Assembly (NCBI GenBank): GCA_039587535.1
Contig: JBDHIF010000012.1
Coordinates: forward strand, 73,659-137,658
Source: JAWLHJ01 sp039587535
GTDB lineage: Bacteria > Gemmatimonadota > Gemmatimonadetes > Longimicrobiales > Gaopeijiaceae
Reading direction: 5' to 3'
Length of the DNA: 64,000 bases
Under the pieces are notes generated by a model. That model had not been told where the DNA came from. It ran no database searches and saw only the letters and a list, made by a program, of their open reading frames with translations. Positions within the stretch are counted from its first letter, which is position 1. Every line of letters begins with the position of its first letter. The translations under genes and the position numbers were made by a program. This document shows positions 63,080 to 64,000 of this stretch, piece after piece.

Positions 63080-63239
63080 CACCGGCGCAACGCCCACACG
63101 TGGCGAGCGCCACGATCGACATGAGCTCTGGACCGGGTCGGGGTTCAGCGACCCAGCGTCTGCGGAGCGCGTCGACGAAGTCCTCATCCAGCTCGTCGAG
63201 CGAGCACGCGTCTTGACCCTACGTCCGGGTCAGGTCTGA
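63069..63239 (+). CDS. possible 56-residue protein
   Basis: A short frame overlaps the end of the membrane-protein gene by 11 bases. It has a plausible helical C-terminal half (SAERVDEVLIQLVERARVL). No family is recognised and no good ribosome binding site is seen. The opposite strand also has an open stretch with a CGRC motif. Either or neither may be real. Confidence 0.2.
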   Translation: MGPDTGATPTRGERHDRHELWTGSGFSDPASAERVDEVLIQLVERARVLTLRPGQV

Positions 63240-63307
63240 GGCGCAGGATGGGCAGTGGTCACTCACGCGGCGGAGGATGGCCCAACTCGTCGCCTGGGTC
63301 GCGAGCG

Positions 63308-64000
63308 TCAGGCCGAGCGCACCCGCCCCAGGCCCCCGTCCACTCCGAGCGTCTGCCCGGTGACCCACGAGGCTTCGTCCGACAGTAGCCAGGCGATGGC
63401 AGCGGCCACGTCTTCCGGCTGACCGATGCGTCGCAGCGCATGCATGGACAGGGACGAATCCAGCGCCTTCTCGTTGCTGGTGATGCGCTCGGTGAGAGGC
63501 GTCTCGACCAGGCCGGGGGCCACGGCGTTGATCCTGATCCGCGACCGCCCGTAGGTCGCGGCTGCGGATCGGACCAAGGCGTCGATCCCCCCTTTAGCGG
63601 CGGCGATGGCCTCGTGGTTCGGGAGGCCGATGGCGGCAGCCGCCGTGGATACCAGGACGATGGCCCCACCACCCCCGCGATCCAGGACTCGCGTAGCCGC
63701 GCGCAACACTGCGAACGCCGAGGTGAGGTTGGCGGATACGGTCTCGTCCCACTCCGAGCGTCGTGTGATGTGCGCCGGCTTCAGGAGCACCGTACCGGCG
63801 CAGTTGACCACGCCGTCGAGGCGACCGAATTGCTCCAGCGCCTGGCCCACGACATCGGTGACCGCGTCGAAGTCGGAGGCGTCGGCCGGGAGGGACAGGG
63901 CCCCCAACTCCGAGGCCAGCTCGGAAAGACGGGCCTCGTCGCGGCCGGATATGGCCACTCGGTGCCCTTCGCGGGTGAGTCGGCTGGCAAGCTCGGACCC
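63308..64000 (-). CDS. short-chain dehydrogenase/reductase, 5' end cut by window, atypical active site
   Basis: At least 230 residues; the frame runs off the window end, where SELASRLTREGHRVAISGRDE matches the SDR dinucleotide-binding start. NCAGT near the middle and the C-terminal GQTLGVDGG segment confirm a classical SDR. In the active-site region the usual YxxxK is replaced: the sequence reads NHEAIAAAKGG, so Lys is present but the position of Tyr is Ile. This form is seen in a small group of SDRs and may lack normal oxidoreductase activity. The substrate is unknown. Confidence 0.88.
   Translation of the reverse strand, partial: GSELASRLTREGHRVAISGRDEARLSELASELGALSLPADASDFDAVTDVVGQALEQFGRLDGVVNCAGTVLLKPAHITRRSEWDETVSANLTSAFAVLRAATRVLDRGGGGAIVLVSTAAAAIGLPNHEAIAAAKGGIDALVRSAAATYGRSRIRINAVAPGLVETPLTERITSNEKALDSSLSMHALRRIGQPEDVAAAIAWLLSDEASWVTGQTLGVDGGLGRVRSA

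Overview
The window is high-GC, densely packed bacterial chromosome with no rRNA, tRNA, CRISPR array or transposase that I could see. The organism is Gram-negative: it has TamB-type and outer-membrane beta-barrel proteins, many lipobox signal peptides and Tat signals. The single-gene ADOP-type ABC permease behind a PadR regulator, the two S9 peptidases and the many lipoproteins suggest Gemmatimonadota, or less likely Acidobacteriota. This assignment is an inference from gene content, not a database match.

Layout. 1-11.6 kb: the end of a TamB-like gene, htpX, uvrA, a YbjN-like/PspA pair, a D-amino-acid-type aminotransferase, a metallo-beta-lactamase-fold lipoprotein and a ChrA transporter. 12.8-21.7 kb: a peptidoglycan-sugar salvage locus. 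It holds a NamZ/DUF1343 exo-muramidase, diverging from a NagZ-type GH3 lipoprotein, a GH3 plus serine-hydrolase fusion, a sodium:solute symporter and a BadF-type amino-sugar kinase. 21.7-22.5 kb: an hsp20 gene with an apparently perfect sigma-54 promoter and upstream repeats. 22.6-29.2 kb: a two-subunit molybdenum hydroxylase, a Tat-lipoprotein amidase, an SRPBCC protein, an inositol-phosphatase family protein and a small lipoprotein. 29.3-34.7 kb: trpS, a PilT-type ATPase, a DapA-family lyase and an S9 peptidase.

35.0-42.4 kb is the most unusual part. A degenerate ECF-sigma-like protein and its membrane anti-sigma partner converge on two tightly overlapping operons. One encodes ECF sigma, zinc anti-sigma and a DUF3179 protein. 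The other encodes DUF3179, a beta-barrel, a DsbA-like oxidoreductase and another DUF3179. A decayed fragment of a MerA/Lpd-type flavoprotein lies between the two operons.

42.7-54.5 kb: purA behind a terminator-like attenuator, small membrane proteins, a decayed redoxin, DUF2911, a DUF4212/SSS two-part symporter, PadR plus ADOP permease, a second S9 peptidase, a CopD-like protein and DUF1761. 54.6-64 kb: ffh, a TSUP permease, then the ribosome-maturation group rpsP-rimM-trmD and rplS-rnhB. That group is split by a membrane PHP protein and an M28 peptidase. rpsP carries a long repetitive acidic tail. The window ends inside an SDR gene with an altered active site.

Recurring control features are -10 hexamers of the TAGNNT type, 17-18 bases after TTGA-like -35 boxes, at uvrA, purA, ffh and rplS. 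Start and stop codons overlap (ATGA or TGATG) throughout the operons.
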